Assembly: GCA_020636695.1 (NCBI GenBank)
Contig: JACJXJ010000003.1
Location: 24,451 to 88,450, forward strand
DNA length: 64,000 nt
From: Prevotellaceae bacterium
GTDB taxonomy: Bacteria > Bacteroidota > Bacteroidia > Bacteroidales > Paludibacteraceae
Reading direction: 5' to 3'
The position numbers and the translations under genes are program-made. Within the stretch, counting starts at the first letter, position 1. Every line of letters starts with the position of its first letter. The notes beneath the pieces were generated by a model. That model saw nothing but the letters and a program-made list of their open reading frames with translations, ran no database searches and was not told the DNA's origin. Of the stretch, positions 52,102-61,057 are shown one piece after another.

Positions 52102-54114
52102 TTACAATCCGCGTCCTTTAATCATGGCCTCAGGATTTGGCTCAGCGCCACGGAATTGTTTATATAATTTCATTGGATCATCGCTACCGCCTTTTTCAAG
52201 AATATTTTTACGGAATGCTTTAGCCGTTTCTGGATCAAAAATACCTTTTTCTTTGAATAATTCAAACGCATCTTTATCCAATACTTCTGCCCACAAATAG
52301 CTATAATAACCAGCACTATAACCACTGTTAAAAATGTGATTAAAATAAGTAGTACGATAACGTGGAATGATTTCCTCAATCAAACCAATTTTAGCCATTT
52401 GTTCTTTTTCAAAGGTATTTACATCAATGCCTTCGACACTAGTAAGATCGTGCCAATTCATATCTAAGATAGAAGCAGCCACCAATTCGGTAGTCATAAA
52501 GCCTTGATTAAAGGTAGCGGTTTGTTGTATTTTAGCTACTAAATCAGCAGGAATCACTTCACCTGTTTTATAATGTTTAGCATACATGGCCAAAACTTCT
52601 GGTTCAAATGCCCAATTTTCAAGCACTTGCGATGGTAATTCCACAAAATCACGTGCCACATTAGTTCCGCTTACGCTCAAATAATTACACTTGGTCAACA
52701 AACCATGTAAAGCGTGGCCAAATTCGTGGAACATGGTTTCCACTTCATCCAAAGTCAAAAGAGATGGAGTAGTGGCAGTTGGTTTAGTAAAATTACCAAC
52801 ATTAACCACAATTGGACGAATTTCTTTGCCATCTACCACATGAGATTCACGGAAATTACTCATCCAGGCACCACCACGTTTACTAGTACGTGGATAATAA
52901 TCGGTATAAAACAAACCAATAAGCGAACCATCAGCATCTGTTATTTTAAATGTTTCTACATCAGTATGATAAGTTGGAACCGAGTCTAATTTCTCAAATT
53001 TCAACCCATATAATTTGCTAGCCACAGCAAATACGCCTGCACGTACATTTTCCATTTGAAAATAAGGTTTGATTGCATCTTCGTTTAGGGCATATTTTTC
53101 TTGACGAAGTTTTTCTGCATAAAAATCCCAGTCCCAAGCAGCTAACTTAAAGCCTCCCTTTTCACGGTCTATAATTTGTTGCATTTCTGCACGCTCTTTT
53201 TTAGCTTTAGCCACCGCGGGAACAAATATTTTTGCTAAGAATTCATTCACCGTTTTTGAATTTTTAGCCATCGTTTCATCCAAAATAAAATTAGCTGGTG
53301 TATCAAAACCCATCATGTTGGCTTTTTCGATACGCAACTTCATGATATCCAATACAATTTTTTTATTATCGTTGGCATTATCATTATTACCACGCATTGC
53401 ATACGCCTTGAACATTTTTTCACGTAAATCGCGACGTTCACTGTACTGCATGAAAGGAACCCAACTTGGTTTTTGTAAACCAAACAACCACTTGCCTTCC
53501 ATACCAGCTTCTTTTGCAGCTTCGGCAGCAGCCGTACGAACTGCTTCAGGCAAACCTGCCAAATCGGCTTCTTTATCAATAATCAATTGAAACGCATTGG
53601 TTTCTGCTAACAAGTTATTACCAAATTTTTGCTCCAATGCTGATAATTGTTTATTAATTTCACGCAAACGTGCTTGTTTCTGGGCATCCAAGCCAATACC
53701 ATTACGAATAAACCGACGATGCATTTTGTCCAACACCATTTTTTGTTCTATCGTTAAATCTAACTTATCTTGTTGATTATAAATTACATCTACACGATTG
53801 AACAATTTTACGTTCATAAAGATGTTATCACTGTGTTCCGATATCATCGGAAGTACTTGCTCCATCAATTTTTGCAAACTTTCGCTAGCATCAGATTCTG
53901 ATAAATTGAATAATACCAAAGAAACTTTATTGAGCAATGCGCCCGATTTTTCGTATGCAGCTATGGTGTTTTCAAAAGTTGGTGCAGCTGTATCATTTAC
54001 AATAGCTTCAATTTCAGCTTCTTGTTCTTTAATACCCGCTTCTAAAGCTGGTAAATAATGTTTTTCTTCAATTTTATTAAATGGTGGTAAACCATAAGGC
54101 GTATCCCATTCCAT
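52102..54114 (-). CDS. dcp: M3 family peptidyl-dipeptidase (Dcp-like), signal peptide lost
   Basis: A zinc oligopeptidase that removes dipeptides from peptide C-termini. Starting at ATG 54114 it has 670 residues, opening MEWDTPYGLPPFNK; the zinc motif HEFGHALHG lies near residue 460 and a second glutamate follows downstream. Family members in this phylum are usually lipoproteins. Just upstream (54114-54189) is a recognisable lipoprotein signal reading frame that a one-base loss converts to a stop at codon 8, and a two-base loss follows. The catalytic part is whole, so the enzyme may now be cytoplasmic. An intact copy of the 5' end lies at 55000-55302. Confidence 0.9.
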   Translation of the reverse strand: MEWDTPYGLPPFNKIEEKHYLPALEAGIKEQEAEIEAIVNDTAAPTFENTIAAYEKSGALLNKVSLVLFNLSESDASESLQKLMEQVLPMISEHSDNIFMNVKLFNRVDVIYNQQDKLDLTIEQKMVLDKMHRRFIRNGIGLDAQKQARLREINKQLSALEQKFGNNLLAETNAFQLIIDKEADLAGLPEAVRTAAAEAAKEAGMEGKWLFGLQKPSWVPFMQYSERRDLREKMFKAYAMRGNNDNANDNKKIVLDIMKLRIEKANMMGFDTPANFILDETMAKNSKTVNEFLAKIFVPAVAKAKKERAEMQQIIDREKGGFKLAAWDWDFYAEKLRQEKYALNEDAIKPYFQMENVRAGVFAVASKLYGLKFEKLDSVPTYHTDVETFKITDADGSLIGLFYTDYYPRTSKRGGAWMSNFRESHVVDGKEIRPIVVNVGNFTKPTATTPSLLTLDEVETMFHEFGHALHGLLTKCNYLSVSGTNVARDFVELPSQVLENWAFEPEVLAMYAKHYKTGEVIPADLVAKIQQTATFNQGFMTTELVAASILDMNWHDLTSVEGIDVNTFEKEQMAKIGLIEEIIPRYRTTYFNHIFNSGYSAGYYSYLWAEVLDKDAFELFKEKGIFDPETAKAFRKNILEKGGSDDPMKLYKQFRGAEPNPEAMIKGRGL

Positions 54115-54189
54115 GAGAAAAGTTTGTTTCTTGCTTAGAACAGGCAATCATCATAATGGATGCAATTAAAAATAAAAATAATTTTTCAT
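53897..54189 (-). repeat. Duplicated 5' segment of the M3 peptidase gene, copy with frameshifts
   Basis: This 293-base stretch covers the broken signal peptide and about the first 70 codons of the peptidase. It repeats at 55007-55302. The signal part has lost one A after ATGAAAAA and two bases after GAAACAAA compared with the other copy; together the frame is restored, but a stop now intervenes. The centre (about 53993-54119) is identical between copies, while the downstream end differs at many positions, a pattern fitting partial gene conversion. Confidence 0.9.
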
Positions 54190-54286
54190 ATCAATGTAAA
54201 TTAAGTTACTATAGCTCATATAGTACACAAAACTTTTGATTTACAAGTTAAACAAAAATCAGAAAATACAAACGCTGATTAATTAC

Positions 54287-54315
54287 AAAAAACCACACCT
54301 TATGGAAGGGTGGTT
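54287..54315 (-). terminator. Terminator of the decayed gene
   Basis: Minus strand AACCAC (54315-54310 complement) with inner AGG/CCT pairs against GTGGTT, one bulged base, followed by TTTTTT. The stop codon of the decayed frame lies within it. Confidence 0.6.
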
Positions 54316-54894
54316 AGAACTATAAAATAGGATTTTATTGAAGAAATTGGATAATCTACTCCATAAATGTTCACTTTGGCAGTATCACCCTCAAAAATTA
54401 ACTGAAATTTTGGCAACCCACTCTCACTGCATTTGTCATCAATTTACCAGAAAGAGGCCATTTGTTCCTACATTAACTTGCATATGGTTCAACGGTATAG
54501 TCAATGCTACAATAGTATCAGAACTAATACCTGATTGATTACCTTCAATAGAGACCGTATCATCCAATACATCGAATAACGTTGAATCACCCTCAATCCA
54601 TGTACGAGTGGTATTTGAACATAAGTAGAAGCGATGTTTTGTGGACTTATTAATTTCCCATTTAAAACTTTAACATTATAAATCAGTTGATTAGAACTAT
54701 TATATTTTGGCCCTATTTATAATTTGAGTCCCTTCTAATTTATAATTATCAATTAGAAATTTGTCCAAATGAAACATTAGGTTCAGAACCTTCTGTTCTA
54801 TATAAGACCAGTAGCCACAACAGTCATTTTTCGATGTGACGCATATCATTTTTAAATATATTCTGAACCAATCTATTGTAATGCTTTTGGCCAC
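54316..54894 (-). pseudogene. Decayed gene of unknown function between the two peptidase 5' copies
   Basis: Protein-like pieces in different minus-strand frames follow each other. In order they are SKNDCCGYWSYIEQ (about 54835-54795), NSSNQLIYNVKVLNGKLISP (about 54690-54630), then CSNTTRTWIEGDSTLFDVLD and SSDTIVALTIPLNHMQVNVG (about 54620-54470), and FEGDTAKVNIYGVDYPISS (about 54400-54340), ending at a stop near 54316. At least two frameshifts and several stops break the frame. Composition suggests a beta-rich exported protein, perhaps a lipoprotein. I do not recognise the family. The stretch separates two copies of the peptidase 5' end. Confidence 0.45.
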
Positions 54895-54999
54895 AAGATC
54901 TTTGGATCACATATCAATCGGTAATTGTTTTTTTTCAAAATTATGCTACTACTAGATGTTGGACGACAGATCTTATAATGTGTTATTACGGCCCTAATA

Positions 55000-55302
55000 T
55001 CATACATCTGATAAATTGAATAATACTAGAGAAACTTTACTAAGCAATGCACCTGATTTTTCGTATGCGGCTACCGTATTTTCAAAAGTTGGCGCGGCAG
55101 TGTCATTTACAATAGCTTCAATTTCAGCTTCTTGTTCTTTAATACCCGCTTCTAAAGCTGGTAAATAATGTTTTTCTTCAATTTTATTAAATGGTGGTAA
55201 ACCATAAGGCGTATCCCATTCCATGAGAAAAGGATTTGTTTCTTGCTTAGAACAGGCAATCATCATAATGGATGCAATTAAGAATAAAAATAATTTTTTC
55301 AT
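55000..55302 (-). pseudogene. Truncated 5' fragment of the M3 peptidase gene with intact lipoprotein signal
   Basis: A 100-codon frame that starts MKKLFLFLIASIMMIACSK, a perfect lipoprotein signal with the acylated Cys at residue 17. It then matches the N-terminal part of the full-length peptidase at 52102-54114 almost exactly (MEWDTPYGLPPFNK onward). It stops at TGA 55000-55002, two codons after the homology ends. It has no catalytic region. It lies 19 bases after ribF and so is probably transcribed. Interpretation: remnant of the original 5' end after a tandem duplication or rearrangement. The repeat limits are 55007-55302. Confidence 0.85.
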
Positions 55303-55321
55303 GACTATACATATTTAGTTA

Positions 55322-56218
55322 TTAAATTAACAATTTATCATGCTCGAGTTGAGCCTTTAATTGATTGATAGAATCAAATTTACGTTCATCGCGCAATCGT
55401 TTACAAAATTTTAAAATAAGTGTTTCACCATATATATCCTGATCAAAATCAATTATATGAACTTCGATCGTTTGTTTTGCTCCAGATAGGGTTGGTCGTG
55501 TACCAATATTCAACATTCCTTTGAATACTTGATTATCAAATAAGACATCCACCGCATAAACGCCTCCTTTGGGTATTAATTTGGAAACATCCAATTGTAA
55601 ATTGGCAGTAGGAAATCCAATTTGACGTCCTATTTGATTGCCCGACACCACAACTCCTTGCATCACATAAGATGAACCAAGTAATTGGTTGGCTTTCAAA
55701 ATAGCTCCTTCTAGCAATAATGCACGAATTTTAGAAGAACTAACGGTTAGATTATCACTAACAAAAGGTTGACAAGCAATAACCTCAACGCCTATTTTTT
55801 TCCCTAACTGCACATAATCGTCAAACGTTCCCAACCGATCGCTCCCAAAATGATGATCATAACCAACTACTAGTTTTTTCACCCGATAGGTATCATGCAA
55901 TAATTTCAAAAAATCATGAGAGGTTATAGCGGCAATATTTTCATCAAAATTTAACATCAAACAATTTTGCAAACCCAGTTCAGAAAAAATCGCTAATTTT
56001 TCGGACGAAGTGGTTAATAGTTTAATATCAGAACTTGGCGACAAAATACGTTGAGGAGAATCGACAAACGAAACCACCAAAGATTCCAATCCAAATTGTG
56101 CGGCATACACATTCAACTCATTCAACAAAAAACGATGCCCTAAATGAACGCCATCGAAAAAACCGATAGTCGCCACCGTATTTTGATTTGGCCTATTTAT
56201 GTTGGAAAGAATATTCAC
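55322..56218 (-). CDS. ribF: Bifunctional riboflavin kinase / FAD synthetase
   Basis: RibF turns riboflavin into FMN and then FAD. I prefer the GTG at 56218 (298 residues, MNILSNINRPNQNTVATIGFFDGVHLGH), because a -7 promoter element sits at 56239-56246, inside the longer frame that reaches 56323. The N-terminal FAD synthetase domain has FFDGVHLGHR and VVGYDHHFGSDRLG; the C-terminal kinase has GNQIGRQIGFPTANL and GGVYAV. Length is normal. It leads into the peptidase 5' fragment. Confidence 0.93.
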   Translation of the reverse strand: MNILSNINRPNQNTVATIGFFDGVHLGHRFLLNELNVYAAQFGLESLVVSFVDSPQRILSPSSDIKLLTTSSEKLAIFSELGLQNCLMLNFDENIAAITSHDFLKLLHDTYRVKKLVVGYDHHFGSDRLGTFDDYVQLGKKIGVEVIACQPFVSDNLTVSSSKIRALLLEGAILKANQLLGSSYVMQGVVVSGNQIGRQIGFPTANLQLDVSKLIPKGGVYAVDVLFDNQVFKGMLNIGTRPTLSGAKQTIEVHIIDFDQDIYGETLILKFCKRLRDERKFDSINQLKAQLEHDKLLI

Positions 56219-56238
56219 CTTAAAAAAATATTGAATGA

Positions 56239-56246
56239 CAAAGTTA
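56239..56246 (-). promoter_or_regulatory. -7 promoter element for ribF
   Basis: Minus strand TAACTTTG matches TAnnTTTG, 20 bases upstream of the chosen GTG start; it supports that start over the longer frame. No clear -33 element. Confidence 0.5.
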
Positions 56247-56351
56247 CACAAAAAAGAAGAAAAAGAGAAACTTTTAAAAAACGGAGAAAATAGTACCCAA
56301 ATAATTAAAAATTTATGCCCCAATGGCGGACATAAAAAACTTATGCGATTC

Positions 56352-58166
56352 TCAAGCGGTTATTTCGGGATGAAAATAATTGTAAATTATTGAGGCTCTA
56401 TGAGTTCCAACAATTTTTTCTAAATCAGATTTTTCTGCATTCTGGATGCGTTTCATACTTTTGAAATGCTGAAGTAGCTCAATTTTGGTTTTTTCACCAA
56501 TTCCTGAAATAGTATCCAATTCAGAAGCAATTTGTTTTTTACTTCGCTTGTCGCGATGAAACGAAATGGCAAACCGATGAACTTCGTCCTGAATCGATGC
56601 CAAAAATTTAAATAAAAAATCAGTCGGTTTTAAACCTATGGCTGCCGGTGGAAATCCATACAACAATTCACTAGTACGATGGCGATTGTCTTTGGCTAAA
56701 CCTGCAATAGGAATTTTTAGTTGAAGCTCATCTTCTACCACTTGACGCACAACTTCCATCTGACCTTTACCTCCATCGGTTATAATTAAGTCGGGTAGAG
56801 TAGTGCCTTCATTAATCATTCGTTGATACCGTCGACGAACAACTTCTTGCATTGATGCATAATCATCGGGGCCATCGACAGTTTTTATAGTGTATTTGCG
56901 ATAATCTTTTTTTGATGGACGCGCTTTTTTGAATACCACACAAGCCGCTACAGCAGCTTCACCAGAAATATTAGAGTTATCAAAACATTCGATGGTTTGG
57001 GGTAAATTGGGTAAATGCAATACCGTTTGAATTTCCTTCATTAAGCGAATAGCCCGTTGATCAGGATTTAATTTTTCGGCTTGTTTCAACTTATCCAATT
57101 TGTACTGACGCACATTTTGCATCGAAAGATCTAGTAACTTTTTCTTATCGCCACGTTGAGGCACTATAATTTCTAATTTTTCATCGATGAAATCGGGTTC
57201 AAATGGAACAACTAATGTATGAGATGTACTATTTAAACGTTCGCGCAATTCTAAAATAGCAAAGGCCAACAGTTCTGTCTTTTGTTCCTCTATTTTTTTC
57301 TGATATTCTATTGTAAATCCCTGAATAACAGAACCTTTTGAGATTCTAAGAATGTTTATGTAGGCTGAATTTTCGTCCTCATCGTAAGCAAATACATCCA
57401 AATTATCATCGCTGGTGGTAGTAATAACTGTTTTAGATTGATATTTAACGATGGAATCGTACTTTTCCTTTAGTTTTTGAGCTTCTTCAAAACGTTGTTT
57501 TTCAGCCAATTCACGCATTTGAGCCAATAAATAATTAGTTATTTCGTGGCTATTCCCTTTGGCTATTTCCTTGATTTCATCGATCATTTTTCGATAATCT
57601 AGTTGCGATTGCAAACCCTCACAAACGCCTGTACAATTATGAATATGATATTGCAAGCAAACTTTGAATTTGTTCGCTTTAATCGTTTCTTCGGTTAATG
57701 GTAAACGGCAGGTACGAATAGGGTAGAGTTCGCGCACTAAATCTAACAACGTGTCTAAGGTCCATACAGAACTATACGGTCCAAAAAAATCGGCACCTTT
57801 TATCACTGTGCGCGTTTTGAACACACGAGGAAAAGGTTCTTTTGTAATACAAAGCCACGGATAAGTTTTACCATCTTTGAGTAAAATGTTATAACGTGGC
57901 TGATATTTTTTTATTAAATTATTTTCAAGCAACAACGCTTCATTCTCCGAATTGACCACGATATATTTCAAGTCAACAATATGTTTAACTAAAATATTAG
58001 TTTTAGGAGAATCGTGTATTTTGTTAAAATAGGAAGATACGCGGCGTTTCAGATTTTTGGCCTTGCCCACATAAATAATAACACCATCGGCGTTAAAAAA
58101 TTGATACACCCCAGGAGAGCTGGGAAGTAATGCTATTTGTTGTTTTATGTAATCACGCGTGGGCAT
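56352..58166 (-). CDS. uvrC: Excinuclease ABC subunit C
   Basis: UvrC makes both incisions in nucleotide excision repair. The 604-residue protein has the N-terminal GIY-YIG nuclease (SPGVYQFFNADGVIIYVGKAKNLKRRV, about 16-42) and a UvrB-binding UVR motif (about 205-240). The UvrC endonuclease domain has ECFDNSNISGEAAVAA and DLIITDGGKGQM. A C-terminal helix-hairpin-helix (ELDTISGIGEKTKIELLQHF) completes it. It follows apt by 29 bases in the mnmG-apt-uvrC run. Confidence 0.96.
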   Translation of the reverse strand: MPTRDYIKQQIALLPSSPGVYQFFNADGVIIYVGKAKNLKRRVSSYFNKIHDSPKTNILVKHIVDLKYIVVNSENEALLLENNLIKKYQPRYNILLKDGKTYPWLCITKEPFPRVFKTRTVIKGADFFGPYSSVWTLDTLLDLVRELYPIRTCRLPLTEETIKANKFKVCLQYHIHNCTGVCEGLQSQLDYRKMIDEIKEIAKGNSHEITNYLLAQMRELAEKQRFEEAQKLKEKYDSIVKYQSKTVITTTSDDNLDVFAYDEDENSAYINILRISKGSVIQGFTIEYQKKIEEQKTELLAFAILELRERLNSTSHTLVVPFEPDFIDEKLEIIVPQRGDKKKLLDLSMQNVRQYKLDKLKQAEKLNPDQRAIRLMKEIQTVLHLPNLPQTIECFDNSNISGEAAVAACVVFKKARPSKKDYRKYTIKTVDGPDDYASMQEVVRRRYQRMINEGTTLPDLIITDGGKGQMEVVRQVVEDELQLKIPIAGLAKDNRHRTSELLYGFPPAAIGLKPTDFLFKFLASIQDEVHRFAISFHRDKRSKKQIASELDTISGIGEKTKIELLQHFKSMKRIQNAEKSDLEKIVGTHRASIIYNYFHPEITA

Positions 58167-58195
58167 GGAAAATCTATAAATTTAGCTCCATCGTA

Positions 58196-58720
58196 TTAAT
58201 AGTGAATTAAAGAGTCAACTGTGATGTCTTTGTCAAACTGTTCACGACCTTTTAAGAAATCAAGTTCTACCAAGAAATTGACATATATTTTTTTAACTCC
58301 AAATTTACGAATTAACTCACAAGCAGCCTTCATAGTTCCACCCGTAGCGAGCAAATCATCATGAACCAATACCACATCATCAGGAGTTAAAGCGTCTTTA
58401 TGAAGTTCAATAATGTCAACTCCGTATTCTTTTTCATAACTCACTTCAATGGTTTCAGCTGGCAATTTACCTTTTTTACGTACTGGTACAAAACCAACCC
58501 CCAATTTATTTCCTAAAACTGGAGCCATAATAAACCCGCGTGATTCTATACCTATCACCTTAGTAACGCCTTTGTCCTTATACAAACGATACATCTCGTC
58601 TTCAAAAAACTTCATACACCTAGGATTTTTAAAGGCCGTTGTCAAGTCTTTAAAAACAATTCCTGGAATAGGAAAATCAATCACGTCGCGAATGTTGCTT
58701 TTTACTTCTTCTATTGTCAT
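58196..58720 (-). CDS. apt: Adenine phosphoribosyltransferase
   Basis: Apt salvages adenine to AMP with PRPP. The 174-residue enzyme has the expected IPGIVFKDLTTAFKNP N-terminal block, GIESRGFIMAPVLGNKLGVGFVPVRKKGKLP, and the PRPP-binding loop VLVHDDLLATGGTM (about 125-138). Length is normal. The two parS palindromes lie immediately upstream in the gap to mnmG; the gene may be transcribed from the mnmG promoter. Confidence 0.96.
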   Translation of the reverse strand: MTIEEVKSNIRDVIDFPIPGIVFKDLTTAFKNPRCMKFFEDEMYRLYKDKGVTKVIGIESRGFIMAPVLGNKLGVGFVPVRKKGKLPAETIEVSYEKEYGVDIIELHKDALTPDDVVLVHDDLLATGGTMKAACELIRKFGVKKIYVNFLVELDFLKGREQFDKDITVDSLIHY

Positions 58721-58734
58721 AATAAATAGATTTA

Positions 58735-58750
58735 TGTTCCACGTGGAACT
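58735..58750. promoter_or_regulatory. parS centromere site 1
   Basis: TGTTCCACGTGGAACT: a 14-base perfect palindrome matching the bacterial parS consensus TGTTNCACGTGNAACA at all positions but the last. This is the loading site for ParB encoded at 19.4-20.3 kb. It lies 15 bases upstream of apt. Confidence 0.9.
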
Positions 58751-58782
58751 TTTAGTAGTTTATTTTTAAATTTTTATTTATT

Positions 58783-58798
58783 TGTTCCACGTGGAACA
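58783..58798. promoter_or_regulatory. parS centromere site 2
   Basis: TGTTCCACGTGGAACA: a full 16-base palindrome with an exact match to the parS consensus, 48 bases from the first site centre to centre. It stands 9 bases downstream of the mnmG stop codon. Confidence 0.93.
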
Positions 58799-58806
58799 AA
58801 TAAACT

Positions 58807-60684
58807 TTAACGACCCAATAAAACCAATAAAACATTAATATCGTTTGGCGAAATACCTGGGATTCGGCTAGCTTGACCAATGGTTTTTGGTTTAATTTTA
58901 ATCAATTTTTGACGAGCTTCTGTTGAGAGCGATAAGAGGTTTTCGTAATCAAATTTATCTTCAATTACAATGTGCTCTAGGCGCTGCAATTTGTCAGCAA
59001 TCAATTTTTCTCTCTCTATATAGCCCGAATATTTAATCAAAATTTCAGAAGCTTCTAAAATTTCTTCTCTTCTAAGTTCTTCTATTTGGAAAATTTTTTC
59101 TTTGAACTCTGGTAAATTATTTTCTAAAATAGAAATATTTAATTGAGGGCGAAGAATCAAATCGTACAATTTTGTGGATTGTTTGAGTGATGCCGTTTCT
59201 AAAGTTTCCAATAAAGGATTAATTTCTGCAGCTTTTACAGAGTATTCTTTAGTGAATAAAAGTAGAGATTGTATAGCCTCTTGTTTTGTTTTTAATAGGT
59301 CAAACCGTTGACGATTAGCCAATCCTGCGAGATACGATTTTTCAGTTAAACGTGCATCAGCATCATCTTGACGTAATAAAATACGATATTCTGCACGCGA
59401 AGTAAACATACGGTATGGTTCGTCAACTCCCTTGGTTACCAAGTCATCAATCAACACACCAATGTAAGCTTCGTCTCTACTTAATATAAATTTTTGACCA
59501 CCATGACAATTGATATGTGCATTCATTCCAGCAATCAATCCTTGTCCGGCTGCTTCTTCATAACCTGTGGTACCATTAATCTGTCCAGCAAAAAATAGAT
59601 TTTTTACTAACTTCGTTTCTAACGTATGTGTTAATTGAGTAGGATCAAAAAAATCGTACTCAATAGCATAACCTGGTCGATAGGCTTTTACATTTTCTAA
59701 ACCGGGAACAGTTTTCAACGCTTCGAACTGAACTTCAATTGGAAGTGATGATGAAAAACCATTTAAATAATATTCTTGTGTATAAGCTCCTTCTGGCTCT
59801 AAAAATAATTGATGTTGATCTTTATCCGCAAATGTTACTATTTTAGTTTCGATACTAGGGCAGTAACGAGGTCCGATACTTTGTATTTGACCATTGTATA
59901 ATGGTGAATATGGTAAACCTCCTCTTAATATTTCGTGTGTTGAAGAATTGGTATAAGTAATCCAACAGCTGCGTTGTGGTAACGGACGAGGCTTATAATC
60001 TAGAAACGAAAATTTATGAAAATCATCTTCGCCCACTTGTTCTGCCATTTTTGAAAAATCAATAGAATTTCCATTCAATCGTACAGGTGTTCCTGTTTTC
60101 ATACGATCTGTAGAAAATCCTATCTCTTTTAATTGTTCTGTTACACCAAATGAAGATGGTTCTGCAATACGACCACCTACCAATTGTGTTTTGCCAATAT
60201 GCATCAATCCATTTAAAAAAGTACCTGTTGTAAGAATAACCGAAGTAGCTTTAAAATCGACATTCATACTTGTTTTACAACCTGTGACCGATCCTTTTTC
60301 AAAATGAAGTTTTGTTACTGTATCTTGCCAAATATCGAGATTGGGAGTAGCATCTAGTATTTCACGCCATTTAATAATAAATTGCATTCTGTCAGATTGT
60401 GAACGAGGACTCCACATGGCAGGACCTTTTGATTTATTAAGCATGCGAAATTGTATAGCAGTGGCATCAGTCACAATACCCATGAAACCTCCAAGAGCAT
60501 CAATTTCTCGAACAATTTGTCCTTTAGCTATTCCTCCTATGGCAGGATTACAACTCATCTGGCCAATTTTGTTCATATCCATCGTTATTAACAATGTTTT
60601 TGAACCCATGTTAGCAGCAGCACAAGCCGCTTCACAGCCTGCATGTCCTGCACCTATCACAATTACATCGTAATTAAATATCAT
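58807..60684 (-). CDS. mnmG: tRNA uridine 5-carboxymethylaminomethyl modification enzyme MnmG (GidA)
   Basis: MnmG with MnmE modifies the wobble uridine of several tRNAs. The 625-residue protein has the N-terminal FAD-binding VIGAGHAGCEAACAAANMG (about 7-26), the signature GQMSCNPAIGGIAKGQIVREIDALGG, GPRYCPSIETKI and the C-terminal helical domain ending in SRIPGISPNDINVLLVLL. mnmG lies beside the origin in many bacteria, and two parS sites follow it here. A full-consensus promoter is at 60710-60740. Confidence 0.97.
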   Translation of the reverse strand: MIFNYDVIVIGAGHAGCEAACAAANMGSKTLLITMDMNKIGQMSCNPAIGGIAKGQIVREIDALGGFMGIVTDATAIQFRMLNKSKGPAMWSPRSQSDRMQFIIKWREILDATPNLDIWQDTVTKLHFEKGSVTGCKTSMNVDFKATSVILTTGTFLNGLMHIGKTQLVGGRIAEPSSFGVTEQLKEIGFSTDRMKTGTPVRLNGNSIDFSKMAEQVGEDDFHKFSFLDYKPRPLPQRSCWITYTNSSTHEILRGGLPYSPLYNGQIQSIGPRYCPSIETKIVTFADKDQHQLFLEPEGAYTQEYYLNGFSSSLPIEVQFEALKTVPGLENVKAYRPGYAIEYDFFDPTQLTHTLETKLVKNLFFAGQINGTTGYEEAAGQGLIAGMNAHINCHGGQKFILSRDEAYIGVLIDDLVTKGVDEPYRMFTSRAEYRILLRQDDADARLTEKSYLAGLANRQRFDLLKTKQEAIQSLLLFTKEYSVKAAEINPLLETLETASLKQSTKLYDLILRPQLNISILENNLPEFKEKIFQIEELRREEILEASEILIKYSGYIEREKLIADKLQRLEHIVIEDKFDYENLLSLSTEARQKLIKIKPKTIGQASRIPGISPNDINVLLVLLGR

Positions 60685-60709
60685 CAGATTTTAAATAAAA
60701 AAGAAAGAG

Positions 60710-60740
60710 CAAAATTACTATTTTTTTATGGGAAAAACAA
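60710..60740 (-). promoter_or_regulatory. mnmG promoter, full consensus
   Basis: Minus strand TTG (60740-60738), 20 bases, then TAATTTTG (60717-60710), exact. It lies 26 bases before the mnmG ATG. Confidence 0.75.
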
Positions 60741-61057
60741 TTGGTTAAAAACTGTTGAAAAGTTGTTATCTATTTTTGAAAAAATCTAATAAAAAAGACT
60801 TGCATTATTCAAATAGAAAAATCTATAATGGAATTTTAAAATAAACAATGAACATTAGAGTTTTTTTAATTTTTAGTTATCAACTAGTTATTAATAACTA
60901 TAGTTTATAGATAACTAATTGAATTTTAAATAACTAAAAATGTTATGAGCTTTTTCAACAGACTATTATTATCTTTATATTTTATATTTTAAATAGTAAA
61001 AAGAATATAATCTATATTTAGTGTTGAATAAAAAATTGTAAACTTAAAATAACGCCT
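60741..61057. other. AT-rich gap upstream of mnmG; weak origin candidate
   Basis: Extremely AT-rich, no reading frames. DnaA-box-like nonamers are present: TGTTGAAAA (60753-60761) and TTTTCAACA (60952-60960), which are reverse complements of each other, and TTATCAACT (60877-60885). A TTATCAACA at 62113-62121 lies in the next gap. All differ from TTATCCACA by one or more bases. With mnmG and parS adjacent, an origin is plausible, but dnaA is not in the window and no ordered box cluster is clear. Confidence 0.3.

Noticed and set aside
54700..54894. 64-codon open frame on the minus strand as a real gene
   Set aside because: Continuation shifts frame soon after; it is better read as a piece of the decayed gene.
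56219..56323. N-terminal extension of ribF
   Set aside because: It would cross the ribF -7 promoter element and is hydrophobic in a way unlike RibF.
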